Source: Guadua angustifolia
Taxonomy: Eukaryota; Streptophyta; Magnoliopsida; Poales; Poaceae
Assembly: GCA_036346375.1 (NCBI GenBank)
Contig: JAYEVE010000449.1
Location: 1 to 64,000, forward strand
Direction: 5' to 3'
DNA length: 64,000 nt
Below the pieces are notes generated by a model that saw nothing but the letters and a program-made list of their open reading frames with translations, was not told the origin of the DNA and did no database searches. Of the stretch, positions 24,532-35,249 are shown in pieces. Each line of letters begins with the position of its first letter. Position 1 is the stretch's first letter. The position numbers and the translations under genes are program-made.

Positions 24532-24800
24532 GCAGCAGAAGCTTCGTTGGAGAAATCCTTAATGCTAGCTTCCTAATTCCTGACTAAAATTTTATCAGGT
24601 CATTACATCAGAAACCTCAATTTTATATCCGGTTTGGTAGTTGTTTAAGCGTGTGATGGACCTAATCAAAAGCATGATGCTTTCTACATGGACATAATCC
24701 AGTCTTTATCACGTGTAACCTACCTTTGAAACAAGACAATGTCTTCTTTTGAAGTGTTCTTGCATGCACCTCATGCATGGTTACTCATGGCTGCTATATA
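24532..24800 (+). promoter_or_regulatory. Subtilase upstream/promoter region (copy B), with TATA box
   Basis: This segment matches copy A at 15030-15292. It ends with CTATATA at 24794-24800, about 75 bp before the subtilase ATG, a good position for a TATA box. Several TGCATGCA-like palindromes (TTGCATGCACCTCATGCATG, near 24761-24780) precede it and resemble RY elements of plant promoters; that role is inferred from the motif only. Confidence 0.6.
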
Positions 24801-24875
24801 TGTACATACACACGAGAACGTACAAGGCCACCAAATATATTACTAAGAGCATTACATTAGCTCTCGAAATCAAAC

Positions 24876-27800
24876 ATGGATTTGAGATCAGCTTTCTCCT
24901 CTCCTCTGCTACTGGTGCTCGTACTACTGTTGCCCCTTTCAGCTAATGCGTCGAGCAAAGTAAGATACTATCTTCCTCTTTCAAAAGATTTTACTTTGCT
25001 TTTTTTTCCCTATAATTATCGTGTTCTGATATTGTTTTCTCGAAAACTTTTGCATCAAAATTTCAGCTGTACATTGTGTATATGGGGAGAAGAAGCATGA
25101 TGACCCATCCGTGGTCACCGCGTCACACCATGACATACTCACCTCCGTGATTGGGAGGTACGTACTAGTAGTACTTCAAGTTGTAATTAACTTGTACGTC
25201 TTTATCATGTATGAAGCAGAAGTGATTGCTCACATATATATCCTTTTTTTTTTTGCAATGATGCTCACGTTTTGTTCGTCTTGTTCATATTATTCTTTAT
25301 GCAACAGTAAGGATGAAGCCTTGAAGTCGATCGTTTACAGTTACAAGCACGGGTTTTCTGGATTCGCGGCAATGCTCACTGAATCCCAAGCCGAGACCCT
25401 TGCAAGTAAGAACCAAAAGAAAGATGCATGGCAAGAACAACCCATTTTATCTACATGACAAATGCGACTAAGAAATTGGCTCAGTTTGTTTAGGTTTGAG
25501 CTTAGGTTTATTTGGCTTCTACACCTCTATAAGCCATAAGGTAAAACAAAAAGATATTTTCCAGTAGAGACGGAGAAAACTTCTAGCCCAATTTGATTCA
25601 CGCTTGAGAAGCGAAAACGATGCTTCTGGGGTGGTGGAGCTTCTAAAAATCCACTTTCCCGATAATTCTTACAACTTAACTATTATTTACTTAAAAATTG
25701 CCATCCTCATCCAGGCTCAAATTTCTTTTCTTTCAACGTAGTTCTTCCAACTCAGTACCAAATAAACTCAAGCTCAAGCTCTAGCCTAAACAAATTCAGC
25801 CTAAGAAGCTTGGCTGTAGGCTTATCTGGTGACTTTTTTTCCCTTTGGAACTTGTAGGTTTATCTGGAGTTGTCAATGTGAAGCCTAACACTAACTACAA
25901 AACACACACAACTCGGAGCTGGGACTTTCTTGGCCTTGACTACTACCAATCATCAGGTCTCCTCCAAAAAGCGAAGTACGGTGAAGATGTCGTCGTCGGG
26001 GTGGTCGACACAGGTTTGCAATCACATTGATTCTAGCTGAAATCATCGTATATCTATAAAAAAGAGAACTCCAATAGTTTGATCTTTGTTCATAGTCGTA
26101 GACACCTGATGGATAGATAATGCATATGTTATGCAGGCATATGGCCTGAATCACGAAGCTTTGACGACAATGGGTACGGTCCTGTGCCAGCACGGTGGAG
26201 GGGCACATGCCAGACCGGCGCGGCGTTCAACGCCACGAGCTGCAACAGAAAGATCATCGGCGCGCGGTGGTACACCGGCGGCATCGACGAGGAGACGCTC
26301 AAGGGCGAGTACATGTCGCCTAGAGACTTCAACGGCCACGGCACGCACACCGCCTCGACGATCGCCGGCGGCCAGGTCCAGAACGTCAGCTACAGAGGCC
26401 TGGGCGCCGGCGTGGCTCGCGGCGGGGCGCCGCGGGCTAGGCTGGCTGTCTACAAGGCGTGCTGGGGCCCTAAGGCTCGGTGCGGTGGAGCCGCGCTCCT
26501 CGCTGCCATCGACGACGCCATAAAGGACGGCGTGGACATCCTGTCGCTGTCAGTGGCAGGTTCCCACGAGTTCCCCGGGACGCTGCACGCCGTGGCGAGG
26601 GGGATCTCCGTCGTGTTCTCTGGCGGGAACGACGGCCCCGCGCCGCAGACGGTGCAGAACGCCGTGCCGTGGGTCATAACGGTGGCCGCCAGCACGATCG
26701 ATCGGTCCTTCCCGACCGTGATATCGCTCGGGAGCAAAGAAAAGCTGGTGGTACGTACGTATAATCTTTGAACTAGTGATGACTCTTACTTAGGCAACGT
26801 ATGTGCAATTATGTATTTTGCCATTGATAATGTCATCTATTGGACCGAACTCGTTGTGTTGATTTTTCGCAGGGACAATCCTTTTACTTCAATGCATCAG
26901 TGAACAGCAGCGACTTTCACGAGCTTGTTAACGGGGATAGGTAAATATCGAATTTGATATGTACTTCACTGAATTAATCTTGATCCTGAACATGCAACGG
27001 CAAACACTTAACGCAGCTGCGACGCGAAGTCGCTGGCTTCGATCAACATCACCGGCGCGGTCGTGCTGTGCTCTGCACCATCGAAGGCAGCCACCTCGCC
27101 GCCTCGGCTAGCATTTACCGACGTAGTTAGCCGTGTCGTCGCGGTAGGCGCCAAGGGCCTAATCTTTGCGCAGTACCCCGTCAACATCCTCGAGAACCTG
27201 AATGTGTGCGAGGGCATCATGCCCTGCGTGCTGGTGGACTTCGAGATCGCACACAGAATCTCCTCCTATGTGAGCAGCACAAGGTGAGAGCTCCCTCTCC
27301 TGGACAGACAAGCTATATATCATCAATATGATACTATCAAAAGAAGCTTCTGTTCTGTACGTAGTCCTCAAATGCATCTCCTTGATTATCATGCCAGGGC
27401 GCCGGTGGTGAAGGTATCGCCGGCCGTCAGCGTAGTCGGAAACGGGGTGCTGTCACCTAGGGTCGCTGCGTTCTCGTCGAGGGGCCCAAGCGCCGCGTTC
27501 CCCGGCATTCTGAAGGTATCATCAACTTCTTGCCATGCATGCTAGCTTTTAAGTGAAATTTTAGGATCCATTATATTGGTAATATATAATTAGCAGTACA
27601 AATTAGATATAGAAATTGATTTGTTAAATGTATTCTTACTACACTACTTCATGAGAAATAGTATAAATAAATACTAGCTAATGTCGATCTATTAAATTGA
27701 AAAGAATAAACCGGCTATATTAAATTTAGCGAACTATAAAAGAGCTTTAAAGAAAAACAAGTGCTAGCTAGACGTTCAGCAATGAGAAATTAAGAACCAT

Positions 27801-28731
27801 CCAAAAACAGAGAAGGCACGTGAACAGCCTTGACAGCCTTGTCTGTGCCTGAACGGCAACGAGAAGGCACGAACAATGAGAAATTTTTGCCTTGTCTGTG
27901 CCTGAACAGCCTGACGTAGCTGCGCCCGGAGTCAGCATCTTGGCAGCCGGGGGCAATTCGTACGTGTTCAAGTCCGGCACATCAATGGCGTGCCCTCACG
28001 TCTCCGCGGTCGCCGCGCTGCTCAAGTCGGTTCACCCCGACTGGTCGCCTGCCATGATCAAGTCCGCCATCGTCACCACAGGCACGGATTGCTAAATCAA
28101 TCACAGTATCCAACGCATGCGTGCAACCTAGGCCTAACTAACTCGATCGCCTCTTGTCTTTTTGGTGCTGGTTGCAGCGTCGGTGACAGATCGTTTCGGC
28201 ATGCCGATACAGGCAGAGGCAGTCGAGGAAGCTCGCCGACCCTTCGACTTCGGCGGCGGCCACATGGACCCGGACAGGGCCGTCGACCCCGGCCTCGTCT
28301 ACGACGTCGACCCAAGAGAGTACACCAGGTTCTTCAACTGCACGCTTGGATCGTCGTCCGACAACTGCGAGTCCTACTACATGGGGCAGCAGCTGTACCA
28401 GCTCAACCTCCCGTCCATCGCCGTGCCGGACCTCAAGGACACCATCACCGTCCGGCGCACCGTCACGAACGTCGGGCCGGCGAAAGCGACTTACCGGGCG
28501 GCGGTCGAGGCTCCGGCGGGGCTGGCCGTGTCCGTGGAGCCCTCGGTGATCAGCTTCACCAGAGGAGGCAGCAGAAGCGCGACGTTCAGGGTGACGTTCA
28601 CGGCGAGGCAGAGGGTGCAGGGCGGCTACACGTTCGGGAGCTTGACGTGGTCGGATGGTGGAGTTCATTCCGTGAGGATCCCGGTCGCCGTCCGCACCGT
28701 CATCCAGGACTTCGTCGCAGATACATCGTAA
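24876..28731 (+). CDS. Subtilisin-like serine protease (SBT family), 10 exons, with apparent 1-nt frameshift in exon 2
   Basis: Secreted plant subtilases (peptidase S8) cleave proteins in the cell wall or apoplast. Exons by splice signals and frame: 24876-24959, 25067-25157, 25308-25405, 25858-26013, 26137-26750, 26873-26940, 27017-27283, 27398-27515, 27910-28081, 28178-28731. Allowing for one missing base, the product is about 740 aa, a normal size. It has a hydrophobic signal peptide (about 1-25), an I9 propeptide (to about 115), catalytic Asp142 (VVDTG), His211 (GHGTHTAS), oxyanion Asn308 (SGGNDGPA), a PA insert, Ser524 (GTSMACPH) and a C-terminal Fn3-like domain (TVTNVG). Exon 2 reads LYIVYMG, then leaves frame: the G run 25084-25087 looks one G short (exon is 91 nt where phase needs 92), giving a stop at 25148-25150 after 55 codons. 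The ninth intron has a GC donor (28082). It may be a recent pseudogene or carry a sequencing error. Confidence 0.9.
27770..27909 (+). repeat. Local duplication at the 3' end of subtilase intron 8
   Basis: The words GAGAAGGCACG, CAATGAGAAATT and CCTTGTCTGTGCCTGAAC each occur twice within 140 bp. The second copy of the last word supplies the splice acceptor of exon 9, so the acceptor lies inside a duplicated segment, with a decoy AAC-GG in the first copy. Confidence 0.65.
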
Positions 28732-29386
28732 ATTTATTGGTAGTTAACAGTAAATATGCGCTTATATATAGTAAATAAATGGCAGAGGTAAACATCGGGT
28801 AACGTACTTGTGTTCTAGAAAGAAAAAAAGAATAAGATATCCTACTTGTTACAGCCACCTTGTAATCCTATTTCTGAACTGATTGTTTCATACCTTTTGT
28901 GTGTTGGTATTAAAGTGCAGCAAACCCGTTATATGATGATATGACATGGTTAGAACTTGGAATTACCAGAAAGGTACAAGAGATGTGCTTATATGTTTTA
29001 AAAAAAAAGAGTTGGATAAGTACGAAAGTATGAATAAATGTTAGATGGTGGTTACTTACTTTTTCGTTTGCTTCAAAATTTGTATAACTTACATTAGGAA
29101 GGAAAGTATGAAAACACTGCCCAAAAGGTGCAATCTTAGCACATGTGATTGATTGACATTTTCATTCTCTTACCTAGCTAAATGGAGTAATTTCCACTGG
29201 AGTAGTCTGTAATCCCCCGTTTTTACCCCTAAATTTGCTGGCACCTTGTTCATGTTCCCCTATGGCTAACCAATTAGTAGTGTTGAAATTTATCTAGATC
29301 ATATAGAAGAATGCATGTATTTAAATCGTTTAAGAATTATTTTATGTACATAGACCAGCCGGTATTAAAGTAACTTGGGTTGGTTC
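28732..29386. other. 3' flank of the subtilase gene, no other gene recognised
   Basis: AT-rich sequence that should contain the 3' UTR and polyadenylation region. No ORF or repeat is recognised. Confidence 0.4.
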
Positions 29387-29389
29387 TAA

Positions 29390-29612
29390 GGCCCCGTTTG
29401 GTACGGTTCAGATTCTAGTAGAAGCGAAGCGGTTCGATTCTTGGTAGAAACGCTTGGTAGAATCGAATCCGGAGGAACGGGTTGCTAGCCGATTCAACCA
29501 CGGCGTGTAAAAATCGAAGCGATTCGCTTTGAAGCGTTCGAGTCCTATTCCGTTTGGTTGGATTTATTTGATTCTAGAGAAGCAATCCGGTTCCAAGTTG
29601 CCAAACGGGGCC
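29390..29612. mobile_element. Tourist-like MITE (PIF/Harbinger), 223 bp
   Basis: The ends are perfect inverted repeats GGCCCCGTTTGG and CCAAACGGGGCC, flanked by TAA on both sides (29387-29389 and 29613-29615), the 3-bp duplication typical of PIF/Harbinger elements. The interior has further palindromic GAATCG/CGATTC motifs and no ORF. The TIRs are intact. Confidence 0.92.
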
Positions 29613-29824
29613 TAAATTTGTGTTACGATCCCTGCAATACTTTGCTTCCTTTGGTGTATATGTAGAGCTAGACACGTTGGCACGGCGCATGCCGCGTCAC
29701 ACCACGTTGACCGTTGCAAACCAACTAAAAACTATCACATGAGTTTTGAGGACTAATAGAGGGAAAATAGATAAATATATAATTTCAAAAAATTTCGAGC
29801 AAATATCTGGAAAAATGACACGAT

Positions 29825-30109
29825 AAAAATAAATTCCAAAAGCTCCGAAAGGTCCATGCATCTGAAAGCTCCGAAGGGTCCATACAAAAATTGGAGCGCC
29901 TCTCTGTAACGATGTGTTAAAAATAAATTCCAGAAGCTCCGAAAGGTCCATAAAAAAATCGGAGTGCCTCCCTATACGAAACGATGTGCTAAAAATAATC
30001 TTCGGAATATTCGGAGGGTTTGCGCAAATATTTAAGTGCTTTTTCATAAAAAATGGGGCGTAATTGCGCAAATATTTAAGTGCTTTTTCATAAAAAAATG
30101 GGGCGTAAA
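29825..30109. repeat. Short direct repeats including a 44-bp tandem duplication
   Basis: AAATTCCAAAAGCTCCGAAA near 29831 recurs with one change near 29929, each followed by GGTCCAT, with a third partial copy at about 29864. Further right, a 44-bp unit starting TGCGCAAATATTTAAGTGC is present at 30021-30064 and again at 30065-30109, nearly identical. Confidence 0.8.
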
Positions 30110-30245
30110 AAAACAAACGAAAGAAATCTCAAGGGTCTTCTAGGGAAAAAATTAGGCTCCAAATCGAAAGGTCCTTTTCGCGAAAAATAGTTGGAATGAT
30201 CCAAACGTAACTACGCTTTTTTCGGTATTTATTTACGGCGGCAGG
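30110..30245. repeat. Dispersed repeat with GGTCCTTTTCGCGAAAAA motif
   Basis: The stretch TCGAAAGGTCCTTTTCGCG then GAAAAATAGTTGGAATGATC matches, with changes, sequence at 52425-52500 (TTGAAAGGTACTTTTCATG, GAAAAATACCCGGAATGATC), and shares words with 33700-34100. It is one family of non-coding interspersed repeats; I cannot assign it to a named superfamily. Confidence 0.55.
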
Positions 30246-31001
30246 CTCGACTCAAATCGCTGAGAGGCCAAGAACATTGCCAACTTTAATATAGGTATTA
30301 TTATTGTATACTTCAGAGTGTTTGTGAGGATTTAGCGCCAAACTTAGATATGTAATATTTCTGATGATACATATTTCTGATGAGAAATGATACAGATGTA
30401 AGCTGAGCAATTTTTGCTTTGTTAGATCTCGGATACACGAGACCGTCATTAATCATTCAGAAACCGAAAGGCTGATGCTTTCGTTTTCACGGTCATGGCG
30501 CAGGCGTTCTCCTTTCGTTTTCACGAGATTTAATAGGACCCCTCAATCATCAAACCAACGGAAAGAGAACGGACCCCCATTATCTGGTCCATTTGTCACT
30601 TCAGTGGAAAAGGGGCAGGAAAAGAGTCTTGCCGCAGCTCGCACGTCATAACCATCCAAACATCTACACCGAATGCACTGGAACAAAAATCTTGGACGCA
30701 TCATCTATATGGATATTTGCTGATTTTAGGCAGAATTAATGCTGAACAAGATGCAGGGATCGAACCAAATTTGGAACATTCACATGCAGAAGCTGATGGA
30801 AAACGAAGAACAAGAACAGCATCAAGGGGGCAAGATTATTCCACAGTTGGGCGAACATGGTCCATATACAAATTAGTATACACATTTGAGGGAGCATACA
30901 GGTATAGTAATTTCTGAAGGGCGCCTCCTACGGCTCGAGGCCGAATCCATCTTTGCCGGGGAATGGCTCTCCGACGAGCAGATGGGGCTGTCTCCGATGG
31001 A

Positions 31002-31458
31002 TTAAGAAGCGGCGACGGCGGCCGCGGCCTTGAAGAGGAGGAAGGAGAGGCGCTCGAGGGAGAAGTAGATGAAGGAGCCGCTGGTGTGGGTGAAGAAGCA
31101 GCCGAAGTTGGCGCCCACCACGCACTGCCACCCCACCCCGTACCGCTTGTCGAACTCCTGCAGAAAAACGTTGATCGCACACGCACGCACACATGTGTCC
31201 CAAGGGCTAAATCAAGACCAAATCTTCCTGATGTACACCTTTGAACATCAAGAACAGCGAGAGCAATTGATAAAGAGATGGACGGGGGAGAGAGAGAGAG
31301 TCGGGGAGAGGAGGACGTGCCGTCTTGATGTGGCCGGCGATGGCGCGGCAGTCGGCGACGTCGAACAGGTCGAGCGCGCGGGAGGCGGCCGACGTCGCCG
31401 CCGCCTGCATCCTCGCCGGCATGTCCGTGTCCTCCACCAGCGCCTTCCCCTCCAGCAT
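31002..31458 (-). CDS. LC8-type dynein light chain-like protein, two exons
   Basis: LC8 proteins are small dimeric hub proteins; plants lack dynein motors but keep LC8-like genes, with roles such as nuclear pore assembly. Exon 1 is complement(31321..31458), starting MLEGKALVEDTDMPARMQ. Exon 2 is complement(31002..31157), starting EFDKRYGVGWQCVVGANFG and including HTSGSFIYFSLERLSFLLFK. The product is 97 aa, slightly above the usual ~90. The motifs D-M-P..MQ, A..AL, HIK, EFDK.YG..W.C.VG.NFG and FIYF..... LLFK appear in family order. The 163-bp intron keeps reading phase only if its donor is GC (ACG|GCACGT) with acceptor CAG; that also replaces the usual K/R before EFDK by T. The Ala-rich tail (AAAAVAAS) is unusual. 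No stop interrupts it. Confidence 0.85.
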
Positions 31459-31912
31459 TCTCCTCCTATTCTTCGGTCCTGGACTGTGCGGCTGGTTCTT
31501 GATTCTTCGACGGGAGAAATGGGGAGGCGTTTGTCTGCAACTCTGGAGAATGAACAAATGAGAAAGAGAGAGAGACAATGTGGGAGAGCGAGTGAATTTT
31601 TAAGGAGGAAGCAATTTTTTTTCTGGCCCAATTGGCTCAATTCTTTTTGCATGTTCGGCCTCCATTGGAACAAACGAAATTGCTTATCCGATTCTTTTAT
31701 TATCTACCGTTTGATATCGTGATAGATGACATTCGATGAGGCCAAAGTTGTAAAATAAAAGATCTAAAGATAAAAATACGAAAAACTCTAAAAGGAGTGG
31801 AGGTTGAGGCGGGTGCTATTGCGCTCCTTTATTAATTATTTCCGGGTTTCCAGGAAGGTACGTGTCTGTTTTATCTTATCTCGTTTGCTCAGCGGCCTCC
31901 TCCTGGCCCTAG

Positions 31913-32566
31913 CAGGGATAAAAACGGCTCAGATATCTCCCATCTAATCTGGGATTAGATTCGGTTAGAACCGAATTCGAGATCAGATTTTACTATTCGG
32001 TCGGATTCGGGACCGGATCCGGATACTTGAATCCGGATTCGGGATCGGATCCGGAGCATCTAATATCCGGTAAATCCAGAATGGGATCCGGATATTTGGA
32101 TTTTTTCTATTCAGATATCCGGATTTTTCCTATTCGGATATCGGATCGGATATTTAGGTCGGATATTCGGATCGGATATCAGCAAGACCTAGCCCATTTT
32201 CACTAATTTTTTTTCCATATCAACCCATTTATATTAACAATTAGTTGGTTCTATTGATTCTTAAGTAGCATATTCTTTCTACGATATTTGTTGAGTTTGA
32301 TTGATATATAATTTGTTACTATAGTCATGTACTCATATGGTTTTAATTCAATATATATTACTCTATATATGCGTGCATTATCTGTATATCTTTATCCGTT
32401 TCCGACCCGAATCCGTCACATATCCATCCCATATCCGTATCCCGAATAATCTAAATCCGTATCTGTATCCGACTAGCCCGTACTTGGTTCTGAATCCGGG
32501 AAAAAAAATATAGATTAGGATACAAAAAAGCAATATCCACCCATATCTGATCCATTTTGACCCCTA
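31913..32566. mobile_element. hAT-like MITE rich in GGATATCCGGAT motifs
   Basis: The left end (CAGGGATAAAAACGGCTCAG) and the right end (read in reverse: TAGGGGTCAAAATGGATCAG) are imperfect inverted repeats resembling hAT-type termini (CAGGGRTGAAAACGG). The left 250 bp is filled with variants of CGGATCCGGATATT; the right 150 bp holds the inverse motif (CATATCCGTATCCCGAAT). No 8-bp target duplication could be confirmed, and no ORF is supported. Confidence 0.6.
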
Positions 32567-33640
32567 CCTCCGAGTGCCTGGCGTTGGGATGTCGGTCTTC
32601 CGAGTTCCACCGCGAAGGAACGGCAGCAGAAATGCTACCATATTTAGCCCTTTATTCTTTTTTATGTAAAAATAGCTTTTTAAAAAAAATATAAAAATAG
32701 TCTCTCCTAGTGCTACAGTATTGGGGGAGAAAATCTCATGATGCTGTATGGTGGGATTGCTAGTATCTAGCACTGTAGCACGATATGTTATAAAAAAATT
32801 GCATTGCCGCGGAATTCCGCTAACCTGAGCATGGCATTTACATGAGTAGAGGCGTGGGATTCATTTTATCTGCAATGTGGTAGCGCGGCATTCAGTTTTC
32901 CGCAGCGGAACGATACACTGTCCGTGGGAATCTTCGTGTATTGCCTTGTGGTTTTTTCCACACTCTCTGTGCGCAAGATTTATATTTTTCGTGCTCACCA
33001 TGCGCGAGATTTACGAGCCGTAAAAAAAATCATATAAAAGTTAGTTCTAAAAAAATAATTTTTAAGGCTAGAACATGAAAGAGTTGGCAGCGGCATGGAC
33101 GGGCAAATTGCCAGAGACACACCAGTGGCACGCAACTACGAATTCCTCTCCTGGTCGTTTCTGTGCTGTCCAAAGTCCAAACTCTCTTTTCTTGAAACGG
33201 AGTGTCCAAACTCTCTTCGCAGTGTCCCGCCCCGCGTCATCCCTCGCTCTGTTGTATTCCCGGCCGTGATATAAGATCTTGACCGTCCGATGCGTTTGTG
33301 CCGGCCTCCGTCGATTCCTCTCCGCTGTGCGATTTCTTCTTCCCCGAACCCGTCTTCTCAAACTCTTAACATAGCCATGAGTCCATGACAGTGTCGAAGA
33401 TTTTTTATGGCTTCTCCATTGACGGCTCGTAGGGTTTGCCGGCCCTCCGGTTGTCCTGTGTGGGTTACCATCCCTGTGATGCAAGTGGTCGTGGGAGATG
33501 AGGTGGTGGATCCTTGCATGTAATACATGCTTTCTACCGGTATTTTTAAGACGTGCGTATAGGTATCTTCAAGGGAGAAAGCATATCTCATCACATAGAT
33601 ATATACTAGACTGAGTCGCGCGTGTTGCCGCGCCGCAACG
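32567..33640. other. Intergenic sequence, no gene recognised
   Basis: Short overlapping ORFs on both strands at 33068-33594 lack recognisable motifs. The part at 32700-32790 contains a weak inverted repeat around CTAGTGCTACAG and CTAGCACTGTAGCAC. Nothing else is supported. Confidence 0.35.
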
Positions 33641-34262
33641 AAAAAAGCATAAACGCGATTTCCAATTCAGCTATAAACACTCGACGAATCTGCGTTTTCT
33701 AAGAAAGCCTTTTCCCCCGATTTTTTAGAAAACCGTGTGAAAAAAAATCGGCGAAAGGACCTAAACACGATTTCTAATTTAGCTATAAACCGTGTGTATG
33801 GACCTAAACGGAATTTCGGAATTTATCTGGTCTATTCTACTCTAAAAACGGAGAAAGGGCCTAGACGTAAATAGCAAGAACCTGTTTGTTACGTTTTTGG
33901 ACCTGTTCGCTATCCTGAAAAATTAGAAAAGGGTTTGCCCGCGATTTGAATCTAACGGGAGGCTTTTTCTATAAAATAGCGCGCGAGGGACCTAAACGCG
34001 AAAAAAATAAAAATCTTTCCCTCACAAAAAATCACGAAGGACCTGTTCGTAATTTACAAGGACCTATTCGTAATTCGGAGGAACAGAGGGGCCTTTTCGC
34101 AAAATCGCGTGGAGGGACAGCTGGACGCCCTGGCTGCTCGGGAATCCTTGCGCCTATTAGATGGTTGATAGGAACGGAGGGGCCTTTTCGCAAAATCGCG
34201 TGGAGGGACAGCTGGACGCCCTGGCTACTCGGGAATCCTTGCGCCTATTAGATGGTTGATAT
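33640..34262. repeat. Interspersed repeat with a 91-bp tandem duplication at its end
   Basis: The block repeats words such as GGACCTAAACG, CGATTTC and AAACACGATTTC, the same family as the repeats near 30150 and 52430. At its right end a 91-bp unit containing GGGGCCTTTTCGCAAAATCG is present twice (about 34082-34172 and 34173-34262), differing at very few positions, including CTGCTCGGG versus CTACTCGGG. Confidence 0.8.
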
Positions 34263-35015
34263 TACCTAGGGCTACATCAGCATTTGTGCACATGCACTAC
34301 TCAATCTCTACGTCTGGCACTATACTCATACTATAATAGGGAAGAAAGACATACATACTCGGATACTCCTACGCACACGTTTTGTTTCTGTTCGTGCCGC
34401 CTTCAAAATTATCTTCCAGTCCAGTAGTTGCTTTCTGAGACGGAAGCTCCTATGTATACATATGATGCATCCGTAGCGGATAAGTTTATCTCTTTTTTTT
34501 TTCCTTTTAAAATATTGCAGCGGCCAGTGGATAAGACTGAGTAACTGACAAAACAAGAGAAACAAATATAGCAGGGAGGGGCGCGCCTTGTAGTATCATT
34601 TTATCAATCACTCTTGAGTCTCTGACTCATGAATAAAAGTAAAAGAACATAATATGTAGTCTAGACAATGTTTCTTCGACTTTATTGTTTAGTGTGATAT
34701 AGTGTATAAAAGACGGATCCTACCTCTCTATACAGGGAGAAGAGGTCTACCATAAAAATAAAATAAATAATATATATGAAACTGAAATATGCTAATGAAT
34801 CTTATGGGTCATTAAATCTATTTATGAAAAGTGTCCACACTAGAATCTTAGGGGTCATTAAATCTATTTACGATTTGTATCTGTAACGACCGTCTATGTT
34901 GCATTTCTGACTCTTTACCTTAATGCATGGCAGAATTCCTGTCGTTTCCTTCAGAGAATTGTCTGATAACAATCCTCCGTAAGTAACCAGGGGGAGAGGT
35001 GGATTTAGGTCATGT
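34263..35015. other. Intergenic sequence, no gene recognised
   Basis: There are no supported ORFs. A small direct repeat of GGGTCATTAAATCTATTTA occurs at about 34806 and 34852. Confidence 0.4.
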
Positions 35016-35018
35016 TTA

Positions 35019-35245
35019 GGCTCTGTTTAGTAGAACCTTAGATTCTAACTTCACCTTAAATTTGAAACTTATAGGCTAAACTAAAGTGAATTAAGTTTAT
35101 ATTTTTAGTCTAAAATGCAAACAAGATGATTCACCTAAACACTCTTAATATACCAACAGTTTCAACTCCACGGATCTGATGAATCTAGGAATACTCAGCT
35201 CCACTAGATCCACGAATCTGGTGGAGTTGTACTCAAACACTGACC
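35019..35245. mobile_element. Tourist-like MITE, 227 bp
   Basis: The ends GGCTCTGTTTAGTAGAAC and (reverse) GGTCAGTGTTTGAGTACAAC form imperfect terminal inverted repeats, and TTA flanks both sides (35016-35018 and 35246-35248). The size, ends and TTA/TAA duplication fit a diverged PIF/Harbinger MITE. It carries no ORF. Confidence 0.7.
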
Positions 35246-35249
35246 TTAG

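Noticed and set aside
26450..26737. ORF antisense to the subtilase and the shifted + frames
   Set aside because: They are shadows of the GC-rich exon 5 that encodes the catalytic domain.
31913..32566. 8-bp target duplication for the GGATAT-rich MITE
   Set aside because: The flanks GGCCCTAG and CCTCCGAG do not match well enough to claim one.
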